A stretch of 64,000 nucleotides of DNA from Laguncularia racemosa (taxonomy: Eukaryota > Streptophyta > Magnoliopsida > Myrtales > Combretaceae), in the NCBI GenBank assembly GCA_037954665.1, contig JBBMOL010000230.1:186001-250000 (forward strand). The letters run 5' to 3'. The notes under the pieces were generated by a model, which was not told where the DNA came from, did no database searches, and saw only the letters and a program-made list of their open reading frames with translations. The position numbers and the translations under genes were made by a program. Of the stretch, positions 10,607 to 22,906 are shown piece by piece. Every line of letters begins with the position of its first letter. Within the stretch, counting starts at the first letter, position 1.

Positions 10607-13426
10607 GCTCAAATGGAGATGAGAATGAGGTTCAGCTCCTCCTTTTCTTCCAAAACTATTTTGTCCCCCAAGTAATGCTTAAGCCTTTAGCCATTCACCT
10701 TGAAAATGCCTTTCTCCAAGTGTTCCAACTCAATTGTGCCGTAGGGAAAAACCCTTTTTACCTGGAATGGACCGAACCATCTTGATTTTGGCTTCGTAGG
10801 GGACAATTTCAACCTAGAGTTGAAAAGTAATACAAAGTCCCCTTCATTAAACTGTCCATTCCGTGGTAGCCGAGCGTCCTGAAACTTCTTGGCTTTCTCT
10901 TTGTATATATATGAATTGCCATATGCCATGAGCCTCCATTCATCTAGCTCATTAAGTTGCATCCTTCGATGTGCTCCAGACCGACTAAGATCTAAATTGG
11001 CATATTTGATTGCCCAAAATGCCTTGTGTTGAATCTCAACTGGTAAATGGCAAGCTTTCTCGTAGACCAATCGATATGGAGTAGTATCAAGGGAGGTTTT
11101 GTAAGTTGTCCGATATGCCCACAAAGCTTCATCTAACTTCTCGGCCCAGTCTCGTCTACGGTAAGATACGGACTTCATTAAGATATGCTTTAGGTCCCTG
11201 TTTGAAACCTCCACTTGCCCACTCGTTTAGGGGTGATACGGCGTAGCACGACGATGAGTCACCCCATATCGCTTGAGAATCTTTTCAACTTGTGAATTAT
11301 AGAAGTGTGTACCTCTGTCACTTATGAGTGCCCATGGGACCTCGAATCTACAAAAGAGCTTCTTCAAGAATTTAACAACCACCCGAGAGTCATTAGTCGA
11401 TAGGGCTTGTGCTTCAACCCATTTAGAGATGTAATCTATAGCTACCAATATGTATTTATTTCCGAAGGAAGGAGGAAAGGGCCCCATAAAGTCGATGCCC
11501 CACACATCGAATACTTTACACTGTAATATGTAGTGTTGTGGCATTTCATTCCTTTTTGATATGTTACCATCCCTCTGGCATCAGTCACATTGAGCTATAT
11601 ATCTTTGAGCATCCTTAAACAATGACGGCCAGTAAAATCCTGCTTCCAATACTTTGTGCACCGTCCTATTGGCACTATGATGTCCTCCCGTTGGCCCATT
11701 ATGATAGAGGAATAAGATTTTCCATCCTTCTTCATGGGAAACACACCTTCGAATCATCTGATCGGCACAAATTCTAAATAAATGTGGATCCTCCCAGTAG
11801 TAGTTCTTCAATTCGGTGAAAACTTTCTTCTTCTACTACTTGTTCATATCCTTAGGAAGGGCCCTTGCCACTAGGTAATTGGCAATATCAGCAAACCATG
11901 GGATCATATCATCTTCAACAGTCTTGATGGCATACAATTGTTCCTTAGGGAACTCATTGTTGATCTCAACGTCGTTCGGTCTTTCTAAACAGGGATTCTC
12001 CAAACATGATAGGTGGTCGACTGCTAGATTCTCCACACCCTTTTTATCCCTTATCTCAAGATCAAACTCTTAAAGAAGTAAAATCTACCGAATGAGGCGT
12101 GGCTTTGCATCCTATTTTGTCAGCAAGAATTTCAAGGCGGAATGATCTGTGTATACGATGACCTTAGATAAGATGAGATACGGTCTGAACTTGTCAAAGG
12201 CAAAGACAACTACCAGCAACTCCTTCTCAGTGGTTGTATAGTTTTCTTGTGCAGGAGTGAGTGTTTTGCTAGCATAATGAATGGGTTAAAAGTATTTGTC
12301 TTTTCGCTGACCCAAAACAGCTCCCACAGCCGAGTCACTAGCATCACACATAATCTCAAAGGGAATGTCCCATGTTGGTGTGACTATGATAGGTGCAGTG
12401 ATGAGTTTTTGCTTGAGGAGTTCAAATGCATCAATGCATTCCAAGTTGAAGTTAAAGGAGGTATCCTTCTTCAAGAGTTTTGTCATTGGCCTAGCAATTT
12501 TTGAAAAATCTTTAATGAATCGTCGATAGAACCCTGCGTGGCCAAGAAAACTTTGTATTGCCTTAACCAAAGATGGTGGGGGTAATTTAGAAATTGCTTC
12601 GATCTTTGCCTCGTCCACTTCTATGCCTTTCTTGGAGATTTTATGACCCAAAACAATACCCTCTTTTGCCATAAAATGACACTTCTCCCAATTTAGGACC
12701 AGGTTAGTATCTTCACAATGTTGCAACACTAACTCAAGATGATGTAGACAGTCATCAAAAGAATTCCCGAAAATAGAAAAATCATCCATGTATACCTCCA
12801 TCTTGTCTCTTACCATATCCTCAAAAATAGCCATCATGCATCGCTGAAAGGTGGCTGAAGCGTTGCATAATCCGAAAGGCATGCATCGATAAGCGAAGGT
12901 CCCAAAAGGGCATGTGAATGTCGTATTTTCCTAGTCTTCAGGTGCGATAGGAATCTGAAAATATCCAGACATCCCATCGAGGAAACAGTAATATACATGA
13001 CCAGCTAACCTTTCAAGCATTTGGTCCACAAATGGAAGAGGAAAATGATCCTTTCGAGTTGCATCATTTAGCTTGCGGTAAAGTATACAAACTCTCCATC
13101 CAGTGATAATTCTCATCGGGATGAGTTCATTTTTTTTCATTTGGTACCACTGTTATACCGCCTTTCTTCGGGGCTACTTGAATAGAGCTCACCCATGAGC
13201 TATCAGAAATCGGGTAGATCATTCCTACATCAAACAATTTGATGACTTCCTTTTTTACAACATCTCTCATATTTGGATTAAGTCGGCACTATGCTTGTAC
13301 CACTAGCTTGACACAATCTTCCATCAAATTTTTGTGTGTACAAAACGATGGGCTAATCCCCTTTATATTTACAATTTTCCATGCAATTGCTTTCTTGTGT
13401 TGCCCTAGGACATGCAATAACCTTTC
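10607..13426 (-). pseudogene. pol: E5 RT, RNase H and integrase
   Basis: RT begins near 13420, with QVAPKKGG near 13170. The active-site text is VYMDDFSIFG within the 12286-12882 frame, after MPFGLCNASATFQRCM. RNase H follows with CDASDSAVGAVLG and YTDHSALKFL (about 12130-12360). The integrase has a zinc-finger part (GPTGGHHS... AQCD.C) near 11580-11720. The core is [17 protein letters not shown] and GQVEVSNRD (Asp, Asp, Glu present). It ends with a GPFQV motif and stops near 10607. It is broken by stops at 12286, 11836, 11581, 11227 and 10687, plus frame changes. It is typical of Athila in size and order and is non-functional as it stands. Confidence 0.88.
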
Positions 13427-14131
13427 CTACTGATCTCGATCCAGATTCGATGCAATTATGATTGGAAGTTTAGAATCATCTTCCAAAAATGCATATTGAA
13501 GGTAGTTTGGCAATTGTTTTAATTCTAACTCAGGTGGTTCATCAATTGAAGGTTTCGATCTCTGAATGGTGGATCTATTCATATCTTCAAAGCTTCTTTC
13601 TTCTCTTAACTTAGGATTATTATTAAGCTGATTGACAATTGCTCTAATCGCCATATTTTCAGTTTGCTCTTTCTCCCCATTCATCAAACATAATTCCAAT
13701 GCATCACCAATCAACAGGTCTTGCAATGAATCCGAAACTACGAAGTCAAGGTAGTCGATTGCATAGCATGTATCATCATGGTGCAGGCTTTGTTTAAGGA
13801 CGTCAAGCATTTTCACTATGTCCTCTTCATTTCCCACTCTCAACACTAACTTCCCATCCTTAACATCAATTATGACTCTAGCAGTAGCCAAAAATAGCCT
13901 CCCCAATATAAGAGGGACCTCCACATCTGCTTCCATGTCAAGGATGACGAAATCCGCCGGGAAGATGAAGTCCTGCACCTTCACTAATACATCTTCAACT
14001 ACTCCTTTCGGGAATTTGACTGATCGATCGGCTAACTGAAGACTCATTCTAGTCTGTTTCGACTCTCCAATACCCAATTTCTGGAACATCTTATATGGCA
14101 TCAAATTAATGTTAGCTCCCAAATCAGCCAA
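13427..14131 (-). pseudogene. pol: E5 aspartic protease region
   Basis: A 234-codon open piece. The protease site reads ADLGANINLMP, where Athila proteases usually have CDLGASINLMP, and PLILGRLFLATA provides the ILGR(P/L) motif. It follows gag in the same orientation after one stop at 14132. The C-terminal part is the usual acidic linker leading to RT. It was probably once part of one gag-pol frame. Confidence 0.85.
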
Positions 14132-14134
14132 TGC

Positions 14135-16046
14135 TCATTCTTCAGATAAATTCCCTATCAAGCAAGGGATGGTAAAGCTCCTAGGATCTTTAAAATTCTT
14201 TGGGAGTTTGTTCTGAATTACCGCAGAGCATTCTCCTCCTAAAGTTACAGTGGAGAACTCTTCAAGCTTCCTTTTGTTCGATAGCAACTCTTTCAAAAAT
14301 TTTACATATTGTGGCATTTGTGATAATGCCTCAACCAGTGGAAGGTTGATATGCAATTGCTTGAATATCTCTAAAAATCTGCCATAGTGCTCATTTGTTC
14401 TATCCTTCTTGGGTCGTGTTGGATAAGGAACATTGGGCTTGTATTCTGGGATTAATTGAGGTGATGATTTCTCTTTAGGTGATTTTTCTGAATGCTTTCC
14501 CCCTTCTTTGAGAACTGCTTGTTCTTTTGCTGGTTCAGTCACCCAACTCTCTTCTTCTTGAACCTTTAGTTGTAGTTCCTTACCACTTCGTAATGTGACA
14601 GCCTTAACATGTTCTCTAGGGTTGGTTTCCGTGTTTCCCGGTAGTGAACCTTGAGATCTCTCTGACAAAAGCTTAGTTATCTGACCAACCTGGTTTTCAA
14701 GATTGTGTATTGATGCCTCATGATTCCTCAGAGCCGTGTCTTGATTTTTCATAATCAAATCTAAGGACTTCTGCCTCTCTTTCTGAATCCTTGATGAATT
14801 TTGTGAAAAGATCTTCAAGTGGCGGTTTGGAACTCTAGACCGATGGCCTTTGATAACCTGGTGAAGGATTCAGATTGCCCTTCTGAATATTACTGTTGTT
14901 ATTCCAAGAAAAATTTGGGTGATTTCTCCATCCTGGGTTATAAGTATTGCTATATGGATTGTTCTGGGGCTGAATTGGGTTTCCCAAATAATCCACTTGC
15001 TCCGTTTGCCCTTCCTCACCACCTGAGGGTTCTACAATAGCCAGCTGATGTTGTGAGATGGCCAACCCGTCGATCTTTCTAGATAAAGCCTCAACTTTGG
15101 ACATGATAGAAGTAGCCACATCCACATCAAGAATGCCTGCCACCTTCTTTTCTCTGCCCCTACCATGTGACCATTCATAATTATTCGTGGCCATGTCTTC
15201 AAAAAGAGTCAAACTTTCTTCAGGAGTTTTATGGTTCAAGGTGCCACCAACTACGGCATCCATTGTTTGTCTTGTTTGATAGTTCAACCCATTATAAAAT
15301 ATTTGAACTTGAAGCCACTCTCGGATCCCATGGTGTGGGCATTTCCGTATTGAGTCCTTGAATCTCTCCCAAGTTTCATATAACGTCTCCATGTCATGCT
15401 GATGATAAGATTGAATCTCAGCTCGAAGTTTAGCGGTCTTGGAAGGAGGGAAGAATTTGTCCATAAACTTCTTAATCAGACCTTGCCATGTAGTAATGGA
15501 GTTCCTCGGTAAAGAATTCAGCCACTGCTTAGCCTTGCCTTTCAAAGAGAATGGGAAGAGCTTGTGGCGGATCGCATCATCACTAACTCTATTAAATTTG
15601 AAGGTATCACATATCTCTAGAAAGAGTTGGATATGCGCATTTGGATCTTCATCCTGTAAACCATCAAATTGAGTATATTACTACACCATCTGAATCATGG
15701 CAGGCTTAAGTTCAAAATTATTTGCCTCCACTCGAGGACGGACTATGCTAGAGCTAACGCCTATCAAGTTTGGCTTGGCAAAATCAGAATTGGTTCTAGG
15801 TGGCTCATTAGCTCGGCCATCTCTATTATCAACCAGTTGATGATTCGAGGGATCCAGAACAACATTTCCTTGATTCAGCTCTTGAGCACGATTATTAACT
15901 TGATCAACCATTTCTTCCTTCAGTGATTCTCCTGGAATACCAAATGATGTTAACTCAGTCGAGTGCTTCTTTTTCTGATAACGACGAATAATTTTCTCTG
16001 GCTCAGGATTAAAAACATCAAGTTCCTTAGAGCGACTTCTAGTCAT
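14135..16046 (-). pseudogene. gag: E5 gag
   Basis: Gag starts MTRSRSKELDVF at 16046, a start typical of Athila gag and about 150 bp after the primer site. The capsid-like core includes KGKAKQWLNSLP, TWQGLIKKFMDKFFPP and ETWERFKDSIRKCPHHG (15545-15250), followed by a proline/asparagine-rich region. A second open block (14818-14135) carries the VTLRSGKEL motif and YPTRPKKD. Two adjacent stops near 15675-15680 and a frame change near 14820-14835 interrupt it. I see no CCHC zinc knuckle, as is usual for Athila. Confidence 0.88.
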
Positions 16047-16170
16047 GCACTGTAAATGTAATACAAATCAATTATGAGCTCTAAATTCTCAGGAAGAAAA
16101 GGGAAGAAAGATAAGAAAGAAATAAATTGGTTAAATTAATAAGTAAAAAGTGTTTCTAATATTGGCGTAT

Positions 16171-16187
16171 CCTTGGCAACGGCACCA
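16171..16187 (-). other. Primer binding site of E5
   Basis: On the minus strand TGGTGCCGTTGCCAAGG lies six bases inside the 5' LTR end. It resembles the TGGCGCCGTTGCCGGGG primer site that Athila-type elements use, with a few substitutions. Confidence 0.8.
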
Positions 16188-16193
16188 AAAACT

Positions 16194-17640
16194 TGATCGT
16201 TGCCAATCGTAGTTTTAATAAATTGAATTCTTGTTCTTAATCGTACTATGAAGCAATAGGCAAGTGCACCTATCGTAGCGTAATATAGCAAGTAAGCACA
16301 AGGTCGTCCCTCAGAGATACACCAATTACTAGTACTAACTCCATTCCTATTATCTAACCGTCGCTTAATAATGTTGTTCAAATCTTAATCACTCTAATCT
16401 CAAAACTAACAACTTACTAACAACAATGGTTCTGAAGATTTATCAATTAACAAAAGCAACCTAGATCTTATTCTACTCCTTCTCTATCATGTAATTCATT
16501 AGATTTCTGGAGATTGTCATAATTGACTTCTTATAATATCAAATTCTCTAGTCAAGTTAACTACTTTCTCAAGTATATTAAACTATCTAATCCTAAGTTA
16601 ATCAAATAGGATCTCTCCTTAGTTAATAGCAACCTAGAATTGCATAAAGCACATGAATTCGCATCAAAATAATCGATGTAAATAGAAGACTCTTGTTTCC
16701 CATCTCTAGAAGAACAATCAAATCTCATTAATTGCATTAGATCTAATCATATGAGCAATTTCTCAATTAACTAATGTGATATCACTCATAAATTCATATT
16801 CTGGATCTATGAATCTAAGAAATAATTGAAGAACACGTAATTAATCATAAGAAAGTCAACAACTTTGCATTAAAGATCAAATCTTTATCACATGACAGAG
16901 AAGTTTCAAATAAAATCTAGATCTAGGGTCTACTCCTCCATAAATTTGACAAGAGAAACACAATTACCAGAAGAATAAACAAAGTTCATGGTCACAACCC
17001 TTAAAGATAAAATCTTTTTTCTTCGTAGGTCTTCAATCTCCCTTAGAATCGAAAAAAATCTTCTTTCCATTGCTGTTATGAGAGTGAGAGAAAATGAAGA
17101 ATTCGTAACTTCTCTCTCTGGGGCAAACTGAAGTTCTATTTATACATGTAGCCCGATTGGTTATATACACGACCGAATACACAAGTAGTCTATCTCGTTC
17201 GTGTATCTCATGCTTGCTTCCAGGTGTCCTTATGTGAATATACACGAGCAAGTACATGGGAGTGTACATTAGTCATGTATTTGAAACATCATCGAATAGA
17301 AGAAAAACTTAGATACAAAAGCAAAGTACATGGGCGTGTACTTTTCTCGTGTACTTTCCAGAAATCCACTTCAGTATACACAAGTGAAATAGCAAAGTGC
17401 ATGGGTGTGTATCTTGCTTGTGTACTTTCCAGAATTTTTTTCTTCACATGTAATGTATCCAATTCCTTCTAAACTTGCTCTGACTCTTCAAAACTCCTTC
17501 CCTTAGCTCCAAAATACTCTAGAAGATCCTAAAATTAACATTTATTCCATTAAGCACCCTTTTCTTCAACAAATCATCTAAAAATTCAACAATAAAGCAC
17601 AATTTCATTACTCTAGATAAGGGTATTTTGCGATTGATCA
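16194..17640 (-). repeat. 5' LTR of E5
   Basis: This 1447-bp LTR runs on the minus strand from TGATCAATCGC to CGATCA. A TATA box (TATAAATAG, minus) lies at 17136-17144. Upstream in U3 (17160-17410) are several ACACG...CGTGT pairs. The right flank AGAAG (17641-17645) is the target duplication. It is the reference copy for the promoter, because the 3' copy has a damaged TATA. Confidence 0.92.
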
Positions 17641-17645
17641 AGAAG

Positions 17646-18006
17646 TTTCCAATCCGAGTTCCTAGCAAAGGATTGTAAAAGCGGGTTGTGAGGAAATAAT
17701 TGTGAGAGATCTATACGAGTGAAATTGTGAGCATATTACTATTTGAGAGCGATACACAAGTGAGTGTGAGGAACATATTTTTACTTGTGATATTAAATTA
17801 TTGATAGGTTTAGAAATATGTTGGCCAGAACATGAATGGAGGTGAGAATGGGGTGATTTTTGAGGAGTTGATGGGGGAGATGAAAAGAATTTTGACGGGT
17901 GAGCTTAAGCAGATCGATAAAAGAATGGATAAGATGAAGGGGAGTAAGGAATCGTTTAGCAGTGCTACTGTCAGGCGAGGAGTAGGTAGACTGATTAGAG
18001 GATGAT
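17646..18006 (+). pseudogene. gag: E4 leader end and gag N-terminus
   Basis: This resumes E4 after E5. A gag start at 17832 opens MNGGENGVIFEELMGEM and a basic, lysine-rich stretch (LKQIDKRMDKMKG), ending at the E2 insertion. The last five bases (ATGAT, 18002-18006) are duplicated at 32661-32665. Gag resumes at 32666 in a degraded frame. E3 gag starts in a similar style (EEMKRM...), which supports the assignment. Confidence 0.7.
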
Positions 18007-19050
18007 TGATAGGAATCAAAATCCGACAAGACTTATCATTAGGACAAAAACTAAAGGATTTCGAATCTTGGCGATGAGGGCCCATTTTGAGCAAATCGAC
18101 CCTGGAATTATTCGTTTACTAACCTCTTTTATCTTATTCATGTATTTTATATTCCAACAGGAATACTTATCATGCTTTACAGGGCAATGGACAAACTCAC
18201 TCAAACTCAGCTTGTGGGTTATCCATGGACCGACCTAAACCGGTAATGAGCTGGGCCGATGGATCCTATAGAAGACCGGCATATTGAAGAGCATTTCTTT
18301 TATGTATTTTTCATTTTATGAACTATTTTTAGTTGTATTTTGGTTTTGGGACACTTTTATTTCTTTGTAACTTTCATTTAGTGTTAGCCACCTTAAAAGT
18401 AGCAAACTTGTAATTTTGAGCACTTTCTAACCCTAGGAGTAGCAAGTATAAATACTTGCTTAAGAGAGGGTTTGAGGGGCTTATCATTTTGCAGATTAAA
18501 CACCTCCTTTCACGTGAGAATTAGGGTTCATACCTTGGTTCCAAACTCTTATCAATTTCAATACCAAGAGTTGAAATTGTGGCGAGTGCAACATCTTGAA
18601 ATTGTGAGTTATATCAATTTCATTTTGTTGTGATTTCTTTTCTTCTCTAGTGTGTCATATCTAGGGTTGAATTGAGATATTTCTTGGTCATATATACCTC
18701 TTATTGTTCACGAATCCTTGTACTTATTTGAAGTATTTGTCAATTATATTCGGTTCATCATTGAAGATTTCCCTTGGAAGTGTGTTCTTCACTATTGGGA
18801 AAGGATTCATATTTTACGGTTTTCTTTTATCAAATTGAGGTTTTATTTTCGTGGATTACATGAAATTAGAGTGTTGTTAGAAGGTATTTTCATTGTGATA
18901 TTCTAATTATATCATTGGACATTTGAATTCATCATATCTTCACTTGGTTCACGTCATTTTGCCCTTATTTTTTGATCCGATTTTGTCTTGACTTGAGATA
19001 GTTTTTCTTAAGTCTTTTGTATGTGCTTTCAAGTGTGTTTAGGCACATCA
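18007..19050 (+). repeat. 5' LTR of E2
   Basis: The LTR runs TGATAGGAATC to GTTTAGGCACATCA. The palindromic TATA module is at 18442-18459. The first ~77 codons (to 18238) are open and encode a tail with the NPTRLIIRTKTKGF basic motif and a hydrophobic run LLTSFILFMYFIF. By eye it differs from the 3' copy at about 16 positions (near 1.5 percent). Confidence 0.95.
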
Positions 19051-19052
19051 TC

Positions 19053-19886
19053 TGATGAGATCCATGATGAGAGTCAAGCTGGAAGAAGGAATGTGGATCC
19101 TCTTGAAGTGCTGCCTGGACCGATCACAAGAAGTCGAGCAAAACGACTCAAGGAAGCACTTAACGGGTTGATAAAGGATGTCCATGAAGCCGGGAAGGAT
19201 TGGGGTAATCATGAAGTTGGAACGGATTGGAACAACCACGGGAAGACCCTTGCTCTTATACAAGTCACATCGGACACAGGTTGAAGAGGGCGTGTACTTT
19301 CAAGGCACGGCCGTGTATAGAGCCAAGCAAATCCACAGAAAGATACACGGCCAAAGTACACGGGCATGTATGTTGCCAGAAGTTGCACAGAAAGATACAC
19401 AGCCAAAGTACACGAGCGTGTATGTTGCCAAAAGTTGCACAGAAAGGTACACGGCCAAAGTACACGGGCGTGTACACGGCCGTATATCCCCTGCCGGCCA
19501 GCTTGTTCTGTTTTCGCGTTTTTATGCTTCTTATCTAAACTACGTCGTTTTGGACTTGTTTTACACGAATTATAACCCTAGTGTAAAAGCTCCTAGGGTT
19601 TAGAACATAGAATATACATCTTTGAACATTAAACACTTTTGAGAGGCACCTCTCTTGGTTCTTCAAGAACTAAATCGAACTTATCGGATTGATTTTCGTG
19701 GCGTTCATCCCGACTTATCAATCGGTCTTTCATCCCAATTATGGCGTCTTCATTTTATACCAAGGTTCTTGTCTCGCTTATAGACAACGGGTCGCGGTTT
19801 CCACTTTAGGTGTTTGGGCGTCTTAGGCAACGAATTCCGAACGTATTGGTATTGGGTTTCGTCACGGGTTAACGTGGTTCGTATCA
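19053..19886 (+). repeat. 5' LTR of E3
   Basis: Starts TGATGAGATCCA, followed by TGATGAGAGTC. The 3' copy lacks the first 12 bases. Three 52-bp tandem units at 19334-19489 each carry ACACGGCC...TACACGGGCGTGTA-type words. Codons up to 19284 encode the pol tail (GPITRSRAKRLKEAL). It ends GTTCGTATCA and runs directly into GAGC, so the GTATCAGAGC part of an iMet-type primer site overlaps the LTR end. Confidence 0.88.
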
Positions 19887-20384
19887 GAGCTTAGGTTTGT
19901 CAAAACATCAAGTTCGGTTGAGGAAGGTAATATCAAAAACCCTAACTCCAATCATTCATATCAATTATCGTATTCAATTTCGTAGTATTGATTGTCTTTT
20001 GATAGTGTAATATCGCCTAGGAGATTGTTAAAAAAAAAAAAGAGTAAAAATCACGACAAAAAAAAAAGAAGAGAAAAGAAAAGAAAAGAAAAATGTGATC
20101 AAAGGCAAAAGCAGAGACAAAGAAAAAAAAATCGGATAGAAAAATAGAGGAAAATTTACGAACCCTAGAGTTGTTTGAATTCTACGGAAGGAAATTGGTG
20201 TAGTTCGGGTTAGTTCCAAGAGAATTGGGAAGAGGAAATTGGTGAGTTGATATCATCATTATTTGTGAGAATACACGAGTGACTGTGTGATATCACCATT
20301 TGAGCGAAACACGTAAGGGAGTGTATCGTGAGGTTTAATTATATATATATATTTGTGTTAGTACTAATCTTTTCTGCAGGGACT
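19887..20384 (+). other. E3 leader with purine-rich tract
   Basis: Non-coding leader. 20030-20140 is a strongly A/G-biased tract of AAAAG-type repeats, followed by a short TA run near 20340-20351. Gag begins at the ATG at 20385. Confidence 0.7.
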
Positions 20385-21987
20385 ATGTCGAGACAACATT
20401 CTCCTGAAGGTGAGAGGGGAAGGTTTGATGCTAGGTTAGTAATTGAGGCATTGAGGGAAGAAATGAAGAGGATGTTCTAAGAAGGAATGGAACAAATTCA
20501 TGAGACGGTGGAGCAAAGACTAGAGCAATCCACAAACGTATTCCAAGGGCGTAAGCGGGAGAGTCGTTCTAGGAGAGCACCGAGGGGTGGAGATGAAATG
20601 ACAGATGGTGACTTTGATGAGCCTTCTGTTGGGAGTTATAGAGGTTATAGTGGTCGGAATAGAGGAACTAGAGATTGGGAAGATAGAGGAGATAGGAATA
20701 GAGAGGATGATCAATTGAGTAGCATAAAGATGAAGATTCCTCCTTTCCAAGGGAAGAATGATCCCGAGGTGTACTTAGAGTGGGAGAAAAAGGTAGAGAT
20801 GGTGTTTGATTGTCACAACTATAGTGGGAGAAAGAAAGTAAAACTTGCTGCCATTGAATTTTCGGATTATGCTATACTGTGGTGGGATCAATTAATGTTG
20901 AATAGAAGGAGGAGTGGCGAGCCACCTATTGAGTCTTGGGAAGAGATGAAAAGAGTGATGAAGAAGCAGTTTGTACCTGCGTATTACTATCATGAATTGC
21001 ACAACAAGTTGCAAACTCTTAGGCAGGGAAGCCAGAGTGTAGATGAGTATTTCAAGGAGATGGAAGTCACTACGATTAGGGCGAATGTAGAGGAGGATAG
21101 AGAGGCTACAATGGCTAGATTTCTTGTGGGGTTGAGTAGAGAAATCCAAAATGTTGTTGAATTGCAGCATTATGTAGAATTGGAGGATATGGTCCACATG
21201 GCTATAAAAGTTGAGAACCAGCACAAGAGGAGAGGTAGTAGTAATGCACAGTTGCAACAGGGTAATGGTTCATCCACTTGGAAGACTAATCAATGGAAGA
21301 AGGAAGAAAAGCCTTTACCCACCAAACCAAAAGGGGAGTTGAGGCAAGCGAGTTCTACTCCTGGTAATCAAGGTAACCCTGAATCTTCTACTTCTAGAAA
21401 TCGTGACATTAGATGCTTTAAATGTCAAGGTAGAGGCCATATTGCTAGTCAATGTCCAAATAGGCGTGTGATGATTTTGCGTGATGATGGAGAGTATGAG
21501 ACTGAGGGGGATAGTGAAGAAGAGGATATGCCTCCATTAGAGGATGCTAGTGATGATGAGGAGCCTGCAATGGGAAGGCTAGTGGCAGTAGTGAAGAGAG
21601 CTTTGAATGTGCAGGTGAAGGAAGAAGAGGAGGTGCAAAGGGAGAATATATTTCATACTAGATGTTATCTAGGAGATCACATTTGTAGTTTGATTATTGA
21701 TGGGGGAAGTTGCACCAATGTAGTGAGTAATTTTATTGTTGAGAGGCTGGGGCTCAAAACTGTTAGACACCCTAGTCCATATAAATTGCAGTGGTTGAAT
21801 GATAGTGGTGAGACTAAGGTAAGTAAGCAAGCCTTGATTGGGTTTCGCATTGATAGGTATGAGGATGAGGTGTTATGTGATGTAGTGCCAATGCAAGCAT
21901 GTCATGTGTTGTTAGGGAGGCCATGGAAATTTGATAGGAAGGTTGTGCATGATGGCTTTTCTAACAAGTATACGCTTGTTCACCAAG
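20385..21987 (+). pseudogene. gag: E3 gag and protease
   Basis: The ATG at 20385 gives MSRQHSPEGERG. The frame has a TAA at 20478-20480 and is then open for 500 codons. The capsid core reads MKIPPFQGKNDPEVYLEWE, WWDQLMLNRRR and LRQGSQSVDEYFKEME. A CCHC knuckle (CFKCQGRGHIASQC) lies near residue 345 from 20385, then an acidic stretch, then protease with LIIDGGSCTNVVS and VLLGRPWKFDRKVVHDGF. The frame runs without a break into the E1 insertion at 21988 and resumes in phase at 25763. The early stop and E1 disable it. Confidence 0.92.
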
Positions 21988-22889
21988 TGATGGGAATCAA
22001 AATCCGACAAGACCTATCATTAGGACAAAAATTGAAGGATTTCAAATCTTGGCAATGAGGGCCCATTTCAAGCAGATCAACCTCGGAATAAATTATTATC
22101 TAACCTCTTTTATCTTATTCATGAATTGTATATTCCAACAGGTATGCTTATTTGGTTTCACAAGGCGATGGATAAACTCACTAAGACTCAGCTTGTGGGT
22201 TATCTATGGACCGACCTGAACCGGCGATGAGTTGAATCGACGGATTCCATCATGAAGCTAGCCTGCCGAAGATTATTTTCTTTACTTGTAATTTATGTTT
22301 GAACCATTTATTTTGTAAGCTTTATGGGACATTTTATTTGGTTATAATTTTTCCTTTAGGACCTGCCACCTTATAGTGGCATAGTTGTGATTTTCTTGTC
22401 ATTTTAACCCTAAAGGGTGCAAGTATATATACTTGCAAATTAGGTTTTTTAAGGAGCTTTTTGAACATTTGAGAAAACACCCCCTTTGTGCCGTGAGAGA
22501 GTGCCTCTTGCAAGCATTTGCTCTTATCAATTTCCTTAGTGAAATTGTGGCGAGTTGACTTGGATTTGTTGTGTGTTATATCAACAAATTACAAGTTGAT
22601 CCTAACTCCAAACTAGTGCGTCATATCTGGTGAGGAATTAGTTATTTTATGTACTTTTGTTCTTATGAAATTAGGGTTCTAATTTCGAAATTTGAAAGCA
22701 CCTTTGAATTGAATTTGAATACCATTTCGTTTTCCCTTCTAGCAATTGTCATTTGATATATTGTAATTCATCACAATTTCGGAATTTCATTTGAAAATTA
22801 AGGTTTTTCCCTTCTTGTGTGACGTGGGTTTTCATTGACAATTCATCCCTTTTTAGTTGATTGTGCTTGACCCCCCTTTAGGCACATCA
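21988..22889 (+). repeat. 5' LTR of E1
   Basis: The LTR runs TGATGGGAATC to TTTAGGCACATCA. Its TATA module at 22419-22436 is a perfect 18-bp palindrome, GCAAGTATATATACTTGC. It differs from the 3' copy at roughly 23 positions by eye (about 2.5 percent). Confidence 0.95.
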
Positions 22890-22894
22890 TAATT

Positions 22895-22906
22895 TGGTAT
22901 CAGAGC
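22895..22906 (+). other. Primer binding site of E1 (tRNA-iMet type)
   Basis: TGGTATCAGAGC, five bases after the LTR, the standard plant initiator-methionine tRNA primer site. Confidence 0.9.

Larger units (their letters stand above)
5444..17640 (-). mobile_element. E5: Athila-type endogenous element with env-like gene
   Basis: This is a complete 12.2-kb insertion in reverse orientation, with LTRs 5444-6888 and 16194-17640 and target duplication AGAAG (5439-5443; 17641-17645). In sense order it has the 5' LTR, a primer site of the TGGYGCCGTTGCC type, gag beginning MTRSRSK, protease, RT, RNase H, integrase, an internal purine tract, a U3-like region, an env-like ORF, a spacer, the PPT and the 3' LTR. 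This order and primer type are known for the Athila/Calypso lineage. All genes are interrupted by stops or frameshifts. Confidence 0.92.

Noticed and set aside
19060..19064. ATCCA as the E3 target duplication
   Set aside because: It has no partner after the 3' LTR. Moving the LTR start to 19053 gives a perfect TCATC pair.
20030..20140. A-rich tract as a SINE or LINE tail
   Set aside because: It lies within the E3 leader, has no target duplication around it and no body of a non-LTR element.
21988..22058. Last 23 codons of the long E3 gag frame
   Set aside because: These lie in the E1 LTR. The true continuation is in phase at 25763.
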